64,000 bases of DNA from Sphingomonas sp. Mn802worker. Lineage in GTDB: Bacteria > Pseudomonadota > Alphaproteobacteria > Sphingomonadales > Sphingomonadaceae. This document shows, piece after piece, positions 1 to 8,906 of this stretch; positions within the stretch are counted from its first letter, which is position 1; each line of letters opens with the position of its first letter. The position numbers and the translations under genes are program-made. The stretch lies in contig NZ_AORY01000004.1 in NCBI RefSeq assembly GCF_000382485.1, positions 310,001 through 374,000 on the forward strand, in the 5' to 3' direction. The notes under the pieces were generated by a model. The model did no database searches. It worked only from the letters and a program-made list of their open reading frames with translations, and was not told where the DNA came from.

Positions 1-301
1 ACTCGCCGAACACGCTCTCGAAAATGTCGGAGAAGCCGCCGAAATCCTGCGGACCCGCACCACCGCCGCCGTTCTGAAACGCCGCGTGGCCGAAGCGATC
101 GTAGGCCGCCCGCTTCTGCGGGTCCTTGAGGCAATCATACGCTTCGCTGACGGCCTTGAACTTGGCCTCTGAATCCTTGCAGCCGGCATTCTTGTCGGGA
201 TGGTACTTCATTGCGAGCTTGCGGTACGACGACTTGATCGTGCCGGCGTCTGCGGTGCGCTCGCATTCGAGCAGTTCGTAATAGTCGATCGTGGTGCTCA
301 T
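1..301 (-). CDS. dnaJ: Chaperone DnaJ (Hsp40), 5' part only
   Basis: Co-chaperone that delivers unfolded clients to DnaK and stimulates its ATPase. The N-terminal J domain is complete, with the catalytic HPD in MKYHPDKN. It is followed by the start of the Gly/Phe-rich linker ([16 protein letters not shown]). The zinc-finger and C-terminal client-binding domains lie beyond the window edge, so about 100 residues are visible. It begins at ATG 301 and lies downstream of dnaK on the same strand, the usual dnaK-dnaJ order. A hairpin-rich repeat fills the 117 bases between the two genes. The assignment is firm; the truncation is due to the window, not to a mutation. Confidence 0.97.
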   Translation of the reverse strand, partial: MSTTIDYYELLECERTADAGTIKSSYRKLAMKYHPDKNAGCKDSEAKFKAVSEAYDCLKDPQKRAAYDRFGHAAFQNGGGGAGPQDFGGFSDIFESVFGE

Positions 302-316
302 GCCGGCCTCGTTTTG

Positions 317-408
317 CCCTCTCCACGGGAGGGAAGGGAAGTGAGCCGACGCATCGCTCTGCGAGACGCCGGCCCCTCACCCCGGCCCTCTCCCCGGCGG
401 GGAGAGGG
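317..408. repeat. REP-like palindromic repeat between dnaK and dnaJ
   Basis: Two hairpins sit here. A perfect one at 386-408 has arms CCCTCTCCCC and GGGGAGAGGG around a 3-base GGC loop. A degraded one at 317-333 has arms CCCTC and GAGGG. The perfect hairpin is preceded by CCCCTCACCCCGG. The same combination, in opposite orientation, recurs after glyS near 42475-42507. It looks like a dispersed intergenic repeat, and in this position it could also shape the dnaK-dnaJ transcript. Confidence 0.7.
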
Positions 409-418
409 GGAACGCAAT

Positions 419-2329
419 TTACTTGTCGTCGACTTCCGAGAATTCGGCGTCGACCACGTCGTCGCCGTCCTTCTTGGCGCCGGCGGCCGCGTCGGTATCG
501 CCGCCCGGGCTCGCCTCGCCTTGCGCCTGCTTCTCGTAGATCGCCTGACCGAGCTTCATTGCGACCTGCGCGAGCGCCTGCGCCTTCTCGTTCATCTGGT
601 CGGGATCGTTGCCTTCGACCGCCGTCTTCGCCTCGGCGATCGCTGCCTCGATCTCGCCCTTCAGCGACGCGTCGACCTTGTCGCCGTTGTCGGCCAGCTG
701 GCGCTCGGTGGTGTGGATCAGGCTCTCGGCGTTGTTCTTCGCCTCGGCCGCGGCACGGCGCTTCTTGTCCTCTTCGGCGAAGCTTTCCGCGTCGCGCACC
801 ATCTGGTCGATGTCGGCGTCGGACAACCCGCCCGATGCCTGGATGCGGATCTGCTGCTCCTTGCCGGTGCCCTTGTCCTTCGCGGACACGTTGACGATGC
901 CATTGGCGTCGATGTCGAAGGTGACCTCGATCTGCGGCACGCCGCGCGGCGCCGACGGGATGCCGACCAAGTCGAACTGACCCAGCAGCTTGTTGTCCGC
1001 CGCCATCTCGCGCTCGCCCTGGAACACGCGGATCGTCACCGCCTGCTGGTTGTCGTCCGCGGTCGAGTAGGTCTGCGACTTCTTGGTCGGGATCGTCGTG
1101 TTGCGGTCGATCATGCGCGTGAACACGCCGCCCAGCGTCTCGATGCCGAGCGACAAGGGCGTCACGTCGAGCAGCAGCACGTCCTTGACGTCACCCTGAA
1201 GCACGCCAGCCTGGATCGCGGCGCCCATCGCGACGACCTCGTCCGGGTTGACGCCGGTGTGCGGGTCCTTGCCGAAGAAGTTCTTCACCACTTCGCGCAC
1301 GCGCGGCATGCGGGTCATGCCGCCGACCAGCACCACTTCGCTGATGTCGTCCGCCTTGACGCCCGCGTCCGCCAGCGCCTTCTTGCACGGCTCCAGCGTG
1401 CGCTTGATCAGATCTTCGACCAGACGCTCCAGGTCGGCGCGCGTGATCGTCTTGACCAGGTGCTTCGGGCCGTTCTGGTCGGCGGTGATGAAGGGCAGGT
1501 TGACCTCGGTCGACGCGGCCGAGCTGAGCTCGATCTTCGCCTTCTCCGCGGCTTCCTTCAGGCGCTGCAGCGCGAGCTTGTCCTTGGTGAGGTCGATGCC
1601 CTCATCCTTCTGGAACCCCTGCGCCAGATAATCGACGATCTTGTTGTCGAAATCCTCGCCGCCCAGGAAGGTGTCGCCGTTGGTCGCCTTCACCTCGAAC
1701 ACGCCATCGCCGATCTCGAGGATCGAGACGTCGAACGTGCCGCCACCCAGATCGTACACCGCGATCGTCTTGCCGTCCTGCTTCTCCAGCCCGTACGCCA
1801 GCGCCGCCGCGGTCGGCTCGTTGATGATGCGCAGCACCTCTAGGCCGGCGATCTGCCCGGCGTCCTTGGTCGCCTGCCGCTGCGCGTCGTTGAAGTAGGC
1901 CGGCACGGTGATGACCGCCTGGGTTACCGTTTCGCCGAGGTAGCTCTCGGCGGTTTCCTTCATCTTCTGCAGCGTAAAGGCGCTGATCTGCGAGGGGCTA
2001 TAATCCTTGCCGCCTGCATTGACCCACGCGTCGCCGTTCTGGCCGCGCACGATCTTGTACGGGACCAGCTCGGTGTCCTTCTTGGTGACCGGATCGTCGA
2101 ACCGGCGACCGATCAGGCGCTTCACCGCGAAGATGGTGTTGTCGCCGTTGGTGACCGCCTGACGCTTCGCCGGCTGGCCGACCAGCCGCTCGCCGTCCTT
2201 GGCGAAGGCGACGATCGACGGCGTGGTGCGCGCGCCCTCGGCGTTCTCGATCACCTTGGGCTTGCCGCCCTCCATCACCGAAACGCACGAGTTGGTCGTG
2301 CCGAGATCGATACCGATAACTTTTGCCAT
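419..2329 (-). CDS. dnaK: Molecular chaperone DnaK (Hsp70)
   Basis: ATP-driven cytoplasmic chaperone, 636 residues, the normal bacterial length. The N-terminal ATPase domain starts with the phosphate loop [11 protein letters not shown] and contains [13 protein letters not shown] and the [12 protein letters not shown] segment. The substrate-binding domain follows ([14 protein letters not shown]). After it come a helical lid and a Gly/Asp-rich tail ending in [14 protein letters not shown], the typical Gram-negative C-terminus. It works with DnaJ, encoded next, and GrpE, which is not in the window. A heat-shock-type promoter lies about 85-110 bases upstream of the start codon. Confidence 0.99.
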   Translation of the reverse strand: MAKVIGIDLGTTNSCVSVMEGGKPKVIENAEGARTTPSIVAFAKDGERLVGQPAKRQAVTNGDNTIFAVKRLIGRRFDDPVTKKDTELVPYKIVRGQNGDAWVNAGGKDYSPSQISAFTLQKMKETAESYLGETVTQAVITVPAYFNDAQRQATKDAGQIAGLEVLRIINEPTAAALAYGLEKQDGKTIAVYDLGGGTFDVSILEIGDGVFEVKATNGDTFLGGEDFDNKIVDYLAQGFQKDEGIDLTKDKLALQRLKEAAEKAKIELSSAASTEVNLPFITADQNGPKHLVKTITRADLERLVEDLIKRTLEPCKKALADAGVKADDISEVVLVGGMTRMPRVREVVKNFFGKDPHTGVNPDEVVAMGAAIQAGVLQGDVKDVLLLDVTPLSLGIETLGGVFTRMIDRNTTIPTKKSQTYSTADDNQQAVTIRVFQGEREMAADNKLLGQFDLVGIPSAPRGVPQIEVTFDIDANGIVNVSAKDKGTGKEQQIRIQASGGLSDADIDQMVRDAESFAEEDKKRRAAAEAKNNAESLIHTTERQLADNGDKVDASLKGEIEAAIAEAKTAVEGNDPDQMNEKAQALAQVAMKLGQAIYEKQAQGEASPGGDTDAAAGAKKDGDDVVDAEFSEVDDK

Positions 2330-2414
2330 GAGTGCTTTGCCTAGCCCCTACAACGATGAAAAACATACGGTCACGCCCCGTTACGGCAGCGCAACCCTCC
2401 TTGTCTGGGGGGCG

Positions 2415-2442
2415 ATATAGGTGGCGCGCTTCTTGCCGCAAG
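2415..2442 (-). promoter_or_regulatory. Sigma-32-type heat-shock promoter of dnaKJ
   Basis: Read on the minus strand, CTTG (2442-2439) is followed after exactly 17 bases by CCTATAT (2421-2415). As I recall it, the alphaproteobacterial heat-shock consensus is CTTG, 17-18 bases, then CYTATNT. Initiation near 2408 would give a leader of roughly 80 bases before the dnaK ATG. The match and position are seen directly; use by RpoH is inferred. Confidence 0.7.
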
Positions 2443-2492
2443 ATTTTGCCGCGACTAGGCCGTCGGGGTTGTTCCATGCTGGGAGAAATATC

Positions 2493-2936
2493 GTGGCCAA
2501 GGGCTTGCTGGCAGTTCTGACGCTCGCGACGCTGACCGCGTCCTGCGCGAAGATCGAGGCGCCGGCGGCGAGCGACGCCTGGGTGCGGCTGGCGGCGGTG
2601 CCGGGGCGTCCGGCGGCGGGTTACTTCACGCTCCACGGCGGCAAGGCGGACATGAAGCTGGTCGGCGTCACGGTCGCCGGCGTGCCGCGTGTCGAGCTCC
2701 ACCTGTCGCGCATGACCGCGGGCGACATGATGACGATGGACGCGACTCCCTCGGTCGACCTGCTCGCGCGCGCGACGCTGCCGTTCGAACCCGGCGGGCG
2801 CCACGCGATGCTGTTCGACGTGCCCGCAGGCCTCACGCCCGGCAAGACCGCAACGATGACGTTCCGCTTCTCCGATGGCGAGACCGCGGTCGCCGAGGCC
2901 AAGGTGGTAAGCGCGGGGGCGAGCGGGCCGGAGTAA
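2493..2936 (+). CDS. Copper chaperone PCu(A)C family lipoprotein-like protein
   Basis: Periplasmic copper-binding protein of the PCu(A)C (DUF461) family, which hands Cu(I) to cytochrome oxidase assembly or other cuproproteins. The 147-residue product starts at GTG 2493 behind GGGAGA. It opens with a hydrophobic signal ending LATLTASC, which looks like an imperfect lipobox. The family pattern of His and Met ligands is visible: VELHLSRM, GDMMTM and GGRHAMLF. It overlaps the next gene by one base (TAATG), so the pair is translationally coupled. An upstream in-frame ATG at 2421 would overlap the dnaK promoter and lacks a signal peptide, so I prefer the GTG. Confidence 0.85.
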   Translation: MAKGLLAVLTLATLTASCAKIEAPAASDAWVRLAAVPGRPAAGYFTLHGGKADMKLVGVTVAGVPRVELHLSRMTAGDMMTMDATPSVDLLARATLPFEPGGRHAMLFDVPAGLTPGKTATMTFRFSDGETAVAEAKVVSAGASGPE

Positions 2937-3418
2937 TGACCGTCGACGTGACCGCGCGCGGATTGACCGAGGGCGAGATCAACCTAGCGCACTCGGTCTA
3001 CGGCGACGCGATCGATTACACGCAGGTGCGGGTGTCGAACCGCAAATGGGCCTTCTTCCAGCCGCGGGATACGGTGATGGCGCCCGCGGGCACGATCCAC
3101 TTCCACCCCAAGGGCGACCTCTGGCGCGACGATTTCGCGCACGCCTCGCTCGGCGAACAGGGGCTGTTCGTCCACGAGCTGTGTCACATCTGGCAGCACC
3201 AGCGCGGCGTCTACCTGCCGCTCGCGCGGCATCCATTCTGCCGCTACCATTATACGGTGAAGCCCGGCTGGCCACTCGCACGCTACGGGCTGGAGCAGCA
3301 GGCGGAGATCGTACGCCACGCCTTTCTGCTGCGTCGCGGCGCGCGGGTGGCCGGCGCCCCGCCGCTGGTGCAATATGAGACGATCCTGCCGTTCGGCACC
3401 GGGGAGAAAACGCGATGA
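2936..3418 (+). CDS. Conserved protein with HELxH metallopeptidase-like motif
   Basis: A 160-residue protein I cannot name with certainty; similar sphingomonad proteins are often labelled vgr-related. Its clearest feature is FVHELCHIWQHQ around residues 79-90, which resembles a zinc-metallopeptidase helix (HExxH form) or the DUF4157-type motif. There is no signal peptide or membrane segment. The second half is rich in Tyr, His and Arg. It overlaps both neighbours by a few bases (TAATG upstream, ATGA downstream), so it belongs to a three-gene unit with the copper chaperone and a thioesterase. Catalytic activity is not established. Confidence 0.75.
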   Translation: MTVDVTARGLTEGEINLAHSVYGDAIDYTQVRVSNRKWAFFQPRDTVMAPAGTIHFHPKGDLWRDDFAHASLGEQGLFVHELCHIWQHQRGVYLPLARHPFCRYHYTVKPGWPLARYGLEQQAEIVRHAFLLRRGARVAGAPPLVQYETILPFGTGEKTR

Positions 3419-3876
3419 TCTGGCACAACGGACTTCCCGACCTCGCGCAGCTGACCGCGCTGGGTGAGGGCAGCATGCCGGGGTTCCTCGGCATCGAATT
3501 CGTCGAGGTTGGCGACGACTGGATTCGCGCGCGGATGCCGGTGAACGAGCGGACCAAGCAGCCGTACGGGCGCCTCCACGGCGGTGCCTCGGTCGTGCTC
3601 GCCGAGACGATCGGATCGGTCGCCGGCGCGATGACGGTCGACCCGTCGCAGTTCGCGGCGGTTGGGCTGGAGATCAACGCCAACCACGTCCGGCCGGCCG
3701 GCGACGGGTTCGTCTATGCGACGGCGCGTCCCGAGGCGCGCGGGCGGACGACGCAGATCTGGTCGATCCGGATCGAGGACGAGGCGGGCAAACTGGTGTG
3801 CATCTCGCGCTTCACGTTGGCGATCATCGCGCGCGACCGGGGTGCGGTCGCGGCGTCATCGCCCCGCGATAAATGA
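3415..3876 (+). CDS. Hotdog-fold thioesterase (PaaI / MenI-like)
   Basis: Small acyl-CoA thioesterase of the 4HBT hotdog superfamily, 153 residues. The signature is YGRLHGGASVVLAETIGS, where the HGG segment and the following helix carry the catalytic Glu of this branch. INANHVRPAGDG and WSIRIEDEAGKLV are typical of the later strands. The family hydrolyses aryl- or 1,4-dihydroxy-2-naphthoyl-CoA thioesters, but substrate cannot be read from the sequence. The start ATG overlaps the preceding stop (ATGA). No transport or aromatic-degradation genes lie nearby, so a housekeeping CoA-recycling role is as likely as a pathway-specific one. Confidence 0.88.
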   Translation: MIWHNGLPDLAQLTALGEGSMPGFLGIEFVEVGDDWIRARMPVNERTKQPYGRLHGGASVVLAETIGSVAGAMTVDPSQFAAVGLEINANHVRPAGDGFVYATARPEARGRTTQIWSIRIEDEAGKLVCISRFTLAIIARDRGAVAASSPRDK

Positions 3877-3917
3877 GCGGGCAAGGCAGATCGTCCGCCC
3901 GGCCCGCTCGATCTGCG

Positions 3918-4469
3918 TCAGGGCATCAGCACCGTGTCGATGACATGGACGACGCCGTTCGACTGCATCACGTCCTTGGTCGTGACGAGCGAGGTGCCGC
4001 CCTTCGCGTCGGTCAGCACCAGCCGCCCGCCCGTCATCTTCGCGGTCAGCGGTTCGCCCTGCACCGTGGTCAGCGTCGCGGTGCCGCCGCCCGCCTTGAT
4101 CGCCGCGGCGATGTCCTTGGCGGTCATCGTGCCCGACACGACGTGGTAGGTCAGGATGTTGGTGAGCTGCGACTTGTTCTCGGGCCGCGTCAACGTGTCG
4201 AGCGTGTCGGCGGGCAGCTTGGCGAACGCCGCGTTGGTCGGTGCGAACACCGTGAACGGACCAGGGCCGCTCAGCGTGTCGACCAGCCCGGCCGCCTTCA
4301 CCGCGGTGACCAGCGTCGTCAGGTTGCTGGCGGTCGAGGCGTTCTGCACGATCGTCTTGGTCGGGTACATCGCCGCGCCGCCGACGCGCGGGTTGGTCTT
4401 GGCGATCGCGGGCGCGCCGACGATCAGGGTGGCGGCGGCCATCGCGCCGAGCATCTTGTTATGTAGCAT
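3918..4469 (-). CDS. Exported fasciclin (FAS1) domain protein
   Basis: Secreted single-FAS1 protein, 183 residues. After the signal peptide (about residues 1-24, ending VGAPAIAK) comes a complete FAS1 domain. It has TLVTAVKAAGLVDTLSGPGP, VFAPTNAAFAKLP, ILTYHVVSG and a C-terminal VHVIDTVLMP, the classic H1 and H2 motifs. FAS1 domains mediate adhesion or matrix contacts. I chose ATG 4469 because GGAG sits seven bases upstream. An in-frame upstream ATG at 4487 would add MSRRWI, which spoils the signal peptide. It is monocistronic and converges on the thioesterase gene. Confidence 0.9.
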   Translation of the reverse strand: MLHNKMLGAMAAATLIVGAPAIAKTNPRVGGAAMYPTKTIVQNASTASNLTTLVTAVKAAGLVDTLSGPGPFTVFAPTNAAFAKLPADTLDTLTRPENKSQLTNILTYHVVSGTMTAKDIAAAIKAGGGTATLTTVQGEPLTAKMTGGRLVLTDAKGGTSLVTTKDVMQSNGVVHVIDTVLMP

Positions 4470-4659
4470 GATCCATCTCCGGCTCAATCATCGAGCTGAC
4501 CCAGATACGTTCGGAGCGGCCGGATTGATGCAGATCAACGTATCTTTTGATCCTGGCTGAGACTGTACGTTCCGCCACGCCGTCAGACGGGCGAGCTGCG
4601 CTCGACCGCTGCCCGACGCAGCGTGAGTGCGGATTGCTAACGCAATCCCGAGCCTGCCG

Positions 4660-6009
4660 CTACTTCATCAGCACCAGTTCCTCCGCCATCGTAGGGTGGA
4701 GCGCGACACAGGCGTCGAACTGCGCCTTGGTCAGCCCCGCCTTCACCGCCACCGCTGCCGCCTGGATGATCTCGGGGCAGTCGGGACCGATCATGTGGAT
4801 ACCGACCACGCGGTCGGTCTCGCCGTCGCACACCATCTTGTAGAGCGCGCGCTCGTCGCGGTTGGCGAGCACGTTCTTCATCGGGCGGAAGTCGGACGAA
4901 TAGACGCGTACCGAGCCGAGCTTCTGCCGCGCTTCCGCCTCGGTCATGCCGACCGCGCCGATCGGCGGGTGGCTGAACACTGCAGAGGGTACGCAGTCGT
5001 AATCGACACGCGTCGGCTTGCCGCCGAACTGCGTATCGGCGAACGCCTGCCCCTCGCGGATCGCGATCGGGGTCAGCTGGATGCGATTGGTGACGTCGCC
5101 GACCGCGAAGATCGACGGACAGGTCGAGCGATTGTCGTCGTCCACTTTGATCGCGCCGAGCTCGTCGACCTCGACGCCGGCGCTCTCCAGCCCGAGCCCA
5201 CGCGTGTTGGGCAGCCGCCCGGTCGCGAACATCACCGCGTCGACCGTGACGGGCTCGTGGTTCGACATGCTCACCGTCAGGCAGCCGTCCGCCCCGCGCT
5301 CGATCCCCTGGAACGTCGCGTCGAAGCGGAACTCGAGCCCCTTCATCATGCTGATCTGCAACAGTCGATCGCGGATCTGCAGGTCGTAGCCGCGCAGGAT
5401 CTCCTTGCTGCGGTTCATCAGGATGACATGGCTGCCAAGCTGGTGGAAGATGCCCGCGAATTCGTTGGCGATATAACCCGCACCCGCGATCAGGATGCGC
5501 TTGGGCACCGCATCGAGGTGGAACGCCTCGTTTGAGGTGATGCCATATTCGTGACCCGGACATTCGGGCACCATCGGATGCGCGCCGACCGCGATCAGGA
5601 TCTTGCTTGCGGTCTTCCTCGTCCCGTCGGCGAGCGTCACCTCGTTTGGACCCGAGACGGTCGCGCGCTGGTGGATGATCTCGCCGCCGCTGCTCTCGAT
5701 CGTTGTCGTATAGGCGCGGTTGATCCGGTCGACCTCGGCAAAGACGTTGGTGGTCAGGCACTTCCAGTCGAATTCGGGCGCGTCGGGCACCTTCCAGCCG
5801 AACCGCTGCGCGTCCTTCAAATCCTCGGCGAAATGCGCGCCGTAGACGAGCAGCTTCTTGGGTACGCAGCCGCGGATGACGCAGGTGCCGCCGACACGGT
5901 ATTCTTCCGCCACCGCGACGCGCGCGCCATGCGCCGCCGACACGCGCGCCGCGCGCGTCCCGCCCGAGCCCGCACCGATGACGAACAGGTCATAGTCGAA
6001 ATCGGGCAT
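4660..6009 (-). CDS. gor: Glutathione-disulfide reductase
   Basis: NADPH-dependent flavoprotein that regenerates reduced glutathione in the cytoplasm, 449 residues. The FAD Rossmann motif is FVIGAGSGGTRAARVSA. The redox disulfide is CVIRGC within GGTCVIRGCVPKK. The NAD(P) motif is ILIAGAGYIANEFAG, and ATGRLPNT precedes the second FAD contact. HPTMAEE near the C-terminus supplies the partner-subunit catalytic His. The start is ATG 6009 (MPDFDYDLF); longer upstream readings only run into the next gene's territory. It follows the DUF4174 gene by 64 bases on the same strand and may be co-transcribed with pgi. Confidence 0.96.
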   Translation of the reverse strand: MPDFDYDLFVIGAGSGGTRAARVSAAHGARVAVAEEYRVGGTCVIRGCVPKKLLVYGAHFAEDLKDAQRFGWKVPDAPEFDWKCLTTNVFAEVDRINRAYTTTIESSGGEIIHQRATVSGPNEVTLADGTRKTASKILIAVGAHPMVPECPGHEYGITSNEAFHLDAVPKRILIAGAGYIANEFAGIFHQLGSHVILMNRSKEILRGYDLQIRDRLLQISMMKGLEFRFDATFQGIERGADGCLTVSMSNHEPVTVDAVMFATGRLPNTRGLGLESAGVEVDELGAIKVDDDNRSTCPSIFAVGDVTNRIQLTPIAIREGQAFADTQFGGKPTRVDYDCVPSAVFSHPPIGAVGMTEAEARQKLGSVRVYSSDFRPMKNVLANRDERALYKMVCDGETDRVVGIHMIGPDCPEIIQAAAVAVKAGLTKAQFDACVALHPTMAEELVLMK

Positions 6010-6073
6010 GTCGCTGGTCCTGCTATCTGATGCGCTGAATGTGGCCGCTCGTACCGGGGCCACGCAGATCGCG

Positions 6074-6454
6074 CTAGCGCTGCCCTGCGCGCCGCATTGG
6101 CATCGCGTCGATCCGCCGCTGCAACGTGTCGGCCGCGACCGGCTGATTGGAGCGGAATGCAACGGTGCCATCCTTGCCGACCAGCACGACCGCGAAGTGG
6201 TCGGCGGGCAGGCGCAACCGCGCGTGCAGCGCCGCTGCAGTGTCGCGCGCACCGGTGACGCGCTCGCCGATCACCTCCACCACCTGCACGTCGCGATCCT
6301 CCGCGCCGCGACGCCAGCCCCGAAGTGCCTCACGCTGTGCGGCGAGCGCCGCGTCGCTCGCACCAGGCGCGGCTACAACGAGCACGCGGCGCTGCCACTT
6401 CATCTCGGCAAGGCTCGGCACACTCGCAGCCGCCACGGCGAGCGCGAGGATCAT
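6074..6454 (-). CDS. DUF4174 family exported protein
   Basis: A 126-residue protein with a short N-terminal hydrophobic segment (MILALAVAAASVPSLA) acting as signal or anchor. It then has a thioredoxin-like domain typical of DUF4174: RRVLVVAAPG, a central DVQVVEVIGERV and HFAVVLVGKDGTVAFRS. No CxxC pair is present, so it is not a disulfide oxidoreductase in the usual sense. The start ATG overlaps the pgi stop by four bases (ATGA), so it is translationally coupled to pgi. Function is unknown; the family assignment is by pattern recognition. Confidence 0.8.
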   Translation of the reverse strand: MILALAVAAASVPSLAEMKWQRRVLVVAAPGASDAALAAQREALRGWRRGAEDRDVQVVEVIGERVTGARDTAAALHARLRLPADHFAVVLVGKDGTVAFRSNQPVAADTLQRRIDAMPMRRAGQR

Positions 6455-7959
6455 TCGCCGTCCGTGTCGCCGCCGAACGCGCGCGCGATCAGGTCGTCGG
6501 TTGAAGGATCGAAATCGCCGCCGCCCTTCGCCGCGACCTTCGCCATCTCCTTGCCCAACTCAACGCCGAACTGGTCGAACGAGTTGATGCCGAGCAGCAC
6601 GCCGTTCACGAACACGCGGTGCTCGTAGAAGGCGATCAACGCGCCGAGCGTCCGCGCGTCCAACCGTTCGAGCAGCAGCGTCGACGACGGCCGGTCGCCC
6701 GGATAGGCGCGCGCCGGATCGTCGGGGTTTGCGCGCCCCTTCATCAGCGCCGCACCCTGAGCGAAGGCGTTCAGCAGCAGGTTCTTGTGGTGATCCTCCG
6801 ACAGCGTGTCGCCGGCCTCGATCACCGCCAGGAACTCGACCGGGACGAGGTGCGTACCCTGGTGGAGCAACTGGAACACCGCATGCTGCGCGTCGGTGCC
6901 GACCCCGCCCCAGGTGATCGGCGCGGTCGGCCGCCCGACCGGCTTGCCGTCGACCGTCACGCCCTTGCCGTTCGACTCCATCTCCAGCTGTTGCAGATAG
7001 CTCGGCAGCAGTCGCAGCCGCTCGTCGTAAGCAAACGGCGCGCGCGTCTCGGCGTGGCGCACCTGCGTGTAATAGAGGTCGGCAAAGGCGGCGAGCGCGG
7101 GGGCATTCTCGTGCAGCGCCGACAGGCGGAAGTGCCGGTCCATCTCCGCCGCGCCTTCAAGCAATTCCTCGAACTGGTCCCAGCCGAGCTTGATCGCGGC
7201 CGGGAAGCCGATCGACGACCACAAGGAGTAGCGCCCGCCGACACCCTCGCTGAACGGCACCACGCGCGTCTCGTCGACGCCCCACTCGATCGCCTTGTCG
7301 GGCGAGGCGGTAACCGCGACGACGCGGCCGTAGGGATCGGACACGCCCGCGCCCTGCATCCAGTCGATGACGCTCTCCGCGTTCATCATCGTCTCGGTCG
7401 TGGTGAAGGTCTTGGACGCGACCACCAGCAACGTCGTCGCGGGATCGAAGCGGTCGAACACGTCTTCCAGCGCCATGCCGTCGACGTTGGAGACGATCGC
7501 GACATCGTAGCGGTCGCTGTCACGCCCCAGCGCATCGACCAGCAGGTGCGGGCCAAGTGCCGAGCCGCCGATGCCGACGTGCAGGATGTGATTGACCGGC
7601 CCGAACGCCTCCGCCTCGATCGCATCGATCAGCGCGCGCATCCGCGCATGGTAGGCGCCAGCGCGTGCAACCGAGTCCGGGTTGCCCTCGCCACGCTCGG
7701 CCGTGTGCTCGACCGGGCGGTCTTCGGTCACGTTGACGTGCGCGCCTGAGAACATCGCTTCGCGCTTGCCCGCCAGATCGCATTCCTTAGCCAGCTGTTC
7801 GAACGCCGCGATCATATCGGCGGTCAGGTGCGTCTTCGCCCAGTCGAAGTGGATGCCCGCAACGTCGAGCGTCAGCCGCTTCAGCCGCTCCGGATCGGCC
7901 GCGAACAGCGCCTCCAGCCGTTCGGTCGGCAGCGCCTCGATGGGTGACCAGTCAGCCAT
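6451..7959 (-). CDS. pgi: Glucose-6-phosphate isomerase
   Basis: Cytoplasmic enzyme interconverting glucose 6-phosphate and fructose 6-phosphate; 502 residues, slightly shorter than the roughly 550 of E. coli. Signatures: VGIGGSALGPHLLVDAL (phosphate binding), VASKTFTTTETMMNA, VGGRYSLWSSIGFP and the C-terminal GINSFDQFGVELGK. The usual ...HTALR region reads EDRPVEHTAERGEG, a divergent form. In a sphingomonad lacking phosphofructokinase it would serve gluconeogenesis and the Entner-Doudoroff cycle; that is inference. It is divergent from lepB. Confidence 0.97.
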   Translation of the reverse strand: MADWSPIEALPTERLEALFAADPERLKRLTLDVAGIHFDWAKTHLTADMIAAFEQLAKECDLAGKREAMFSGAHVNVTEDRPVEHTAERGEGNPDSVARAGAYHARMRALIDAIEAEAFGPVNHILHVGIGGSALGPHLLVDALGRDSDRYDVAIVSNVDGMALEDVFDRFDPATTLLVVASKTFTTTETMMNAESVIDWMQGAGVSDPYGRVVAVTASPDKAIEWGVDETRVVPFSEGVGGRYSLWSSIGFPAAIKLGWDQFEELLEGAAEMDRHFRLSALHENAPALAAFADLYYTQVRHAETRAPFAYDERLRLLPSYLQQLEMESNGKGVTVDGKPVGRPTAPITWGGVGTDAQHAVFQLLHQGTHLVPVEFLAVIEAGDTLSEDHHKNLLLNAFAQGAALMKGRANPDDPARAYPGDRPSSTLLLERLDARTLGALIAFYEHRVFVNGVLLGINSFDQFGVELGKEMAKVAAKGGGDFDPSTDDLIARAFGGDTDGE

Positions 7960-8090
7960 GATAATCTCGTCCTGCTAGCAAATCCGTCAGCCGCCCGAAC
8001 GGGCGAGGCGCATCAAGGGTCCGATCCCTGCGAAAGCTCCGCCCGAAACCCACGCTTGACGCGCACCGCCGCTTGCGCGACCGGGCAGTC

Positions 8091-8906
8091 ATGGCCACCA
8101 GCACCAATGCGGGCAAGACCGCCGCGTCCGAGACCAGGGAAACGCTTCGCTTCCTGCTCAAGCTCGCGTTGTTCGTCTTCATCCTGCGCAGCTTCATCTT
8201 CGCGCCGTTCTCGATCCCGTCGGAATCGATGTTGCCCCGGCTGCTGATCGGCGACTATCTGTTCGTGTCGAAGTGGAATTACGGCTATTCGCGATGGTCG
8301 CTGCCGTTCGGCGTGCCGCTGATCCCGGGGCGCATCTTCGCCTCCGATCCGACCCGCGGCGACACGGTCGTCTTCCGCAGCATGGAGCCCGACGACCACG
8401 ACGTGATCAAGCGCGTGATCGGGCTTCCGGGCGACACGGTGCAGATGCGCCGCGGGCAGCTGTTCCTCAACGGCCGCGCAATCCCCAAGCAGCGCGTCGC
8501 CGACTTCATCGTGCCGATCTCGCCCAACTTCCCCGAGGACAAGTGCGGCACGCAGTTCCAGGACGTGGGCGCCGACAATCAGCCGATCTGCCGCTACCCG
8601 CAGTTCCGCGAGACGCTGCCGAACGGGCGCAGCTACATGGTGATTGACCAGGAATATATTCCGATCGCCGACGACACGCCGGTCTACCGCGTCCCCGCAG
8701 GCGACGTGTTCCTGATGGGCGACAACCGTGACGACAGCGCCGACAGCCGCTTTGCCCCGCCCGAGGGCATGGGCTATATCCCGATGGAGCGGATCGAGGG
8801 CAAGGCGATCGTCAACTTCTGGTCGACCGACGGATCGGCCTCGTGGGTGAAGCCGTGGACCTGGCTGTCGGCGGCGCGGCTGCGGCGCATCGGGGAGGGC
8901 TTTTGA
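8091..8906 (+). CDS. lepB: Signal peptidase I
   Basis: Membrane-anchored serine/lysine protease that cleaves signal peptides of exported proteins; 271 residues from ATG 8091. A transmembrane segment (LKLALFVFILRSFIFAPF) precedes the catalytic Ser in FSIPSESMLP. The general-base Lys lies in DVIKRVIGLPGD, and the conserved GDNRDDSADSR box E is present. An extra loop with two Cys (KCGTQF...QPICRYPQ) sits between the boxes, as in other alphaproteobacteria. It overlaps rnc by three bases. A slightly longer start at 8073 is possible but adds no recognisable sequence. Confidence 0.96.
   Translation: MATSTNAGKTAASETRETLRFLLKLALFVFILRSFIFAPFSIPSESMLPRLLIGDYLFVSKWNYGYSRWSLPFGVPLIPGRIFASDPTRGDTVVFRSMEPDDHDVIKRVIGLPGDTVQMRRGQLFLNGRAIPKQRVADFIVPISPNFPEDKCGTQFQDVGADNQPICRYPQFRETLPNGRSYMVIDQEYIPIADDTPVYRVPAGDVFLMGDNRDDSADSRFAPPEGMGYIPMERIEGKAIVNFWSTDGSASWVKPWTWLSAARLRRIGEGF

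Noticed and set aside
200..1843. Long plus-strand open frame opposite dnaK
   Set aside because: It is antisense to a certain gene, has shadow composition (LDR/VGR-rich) and no start signal. High G+C makes such frames common.
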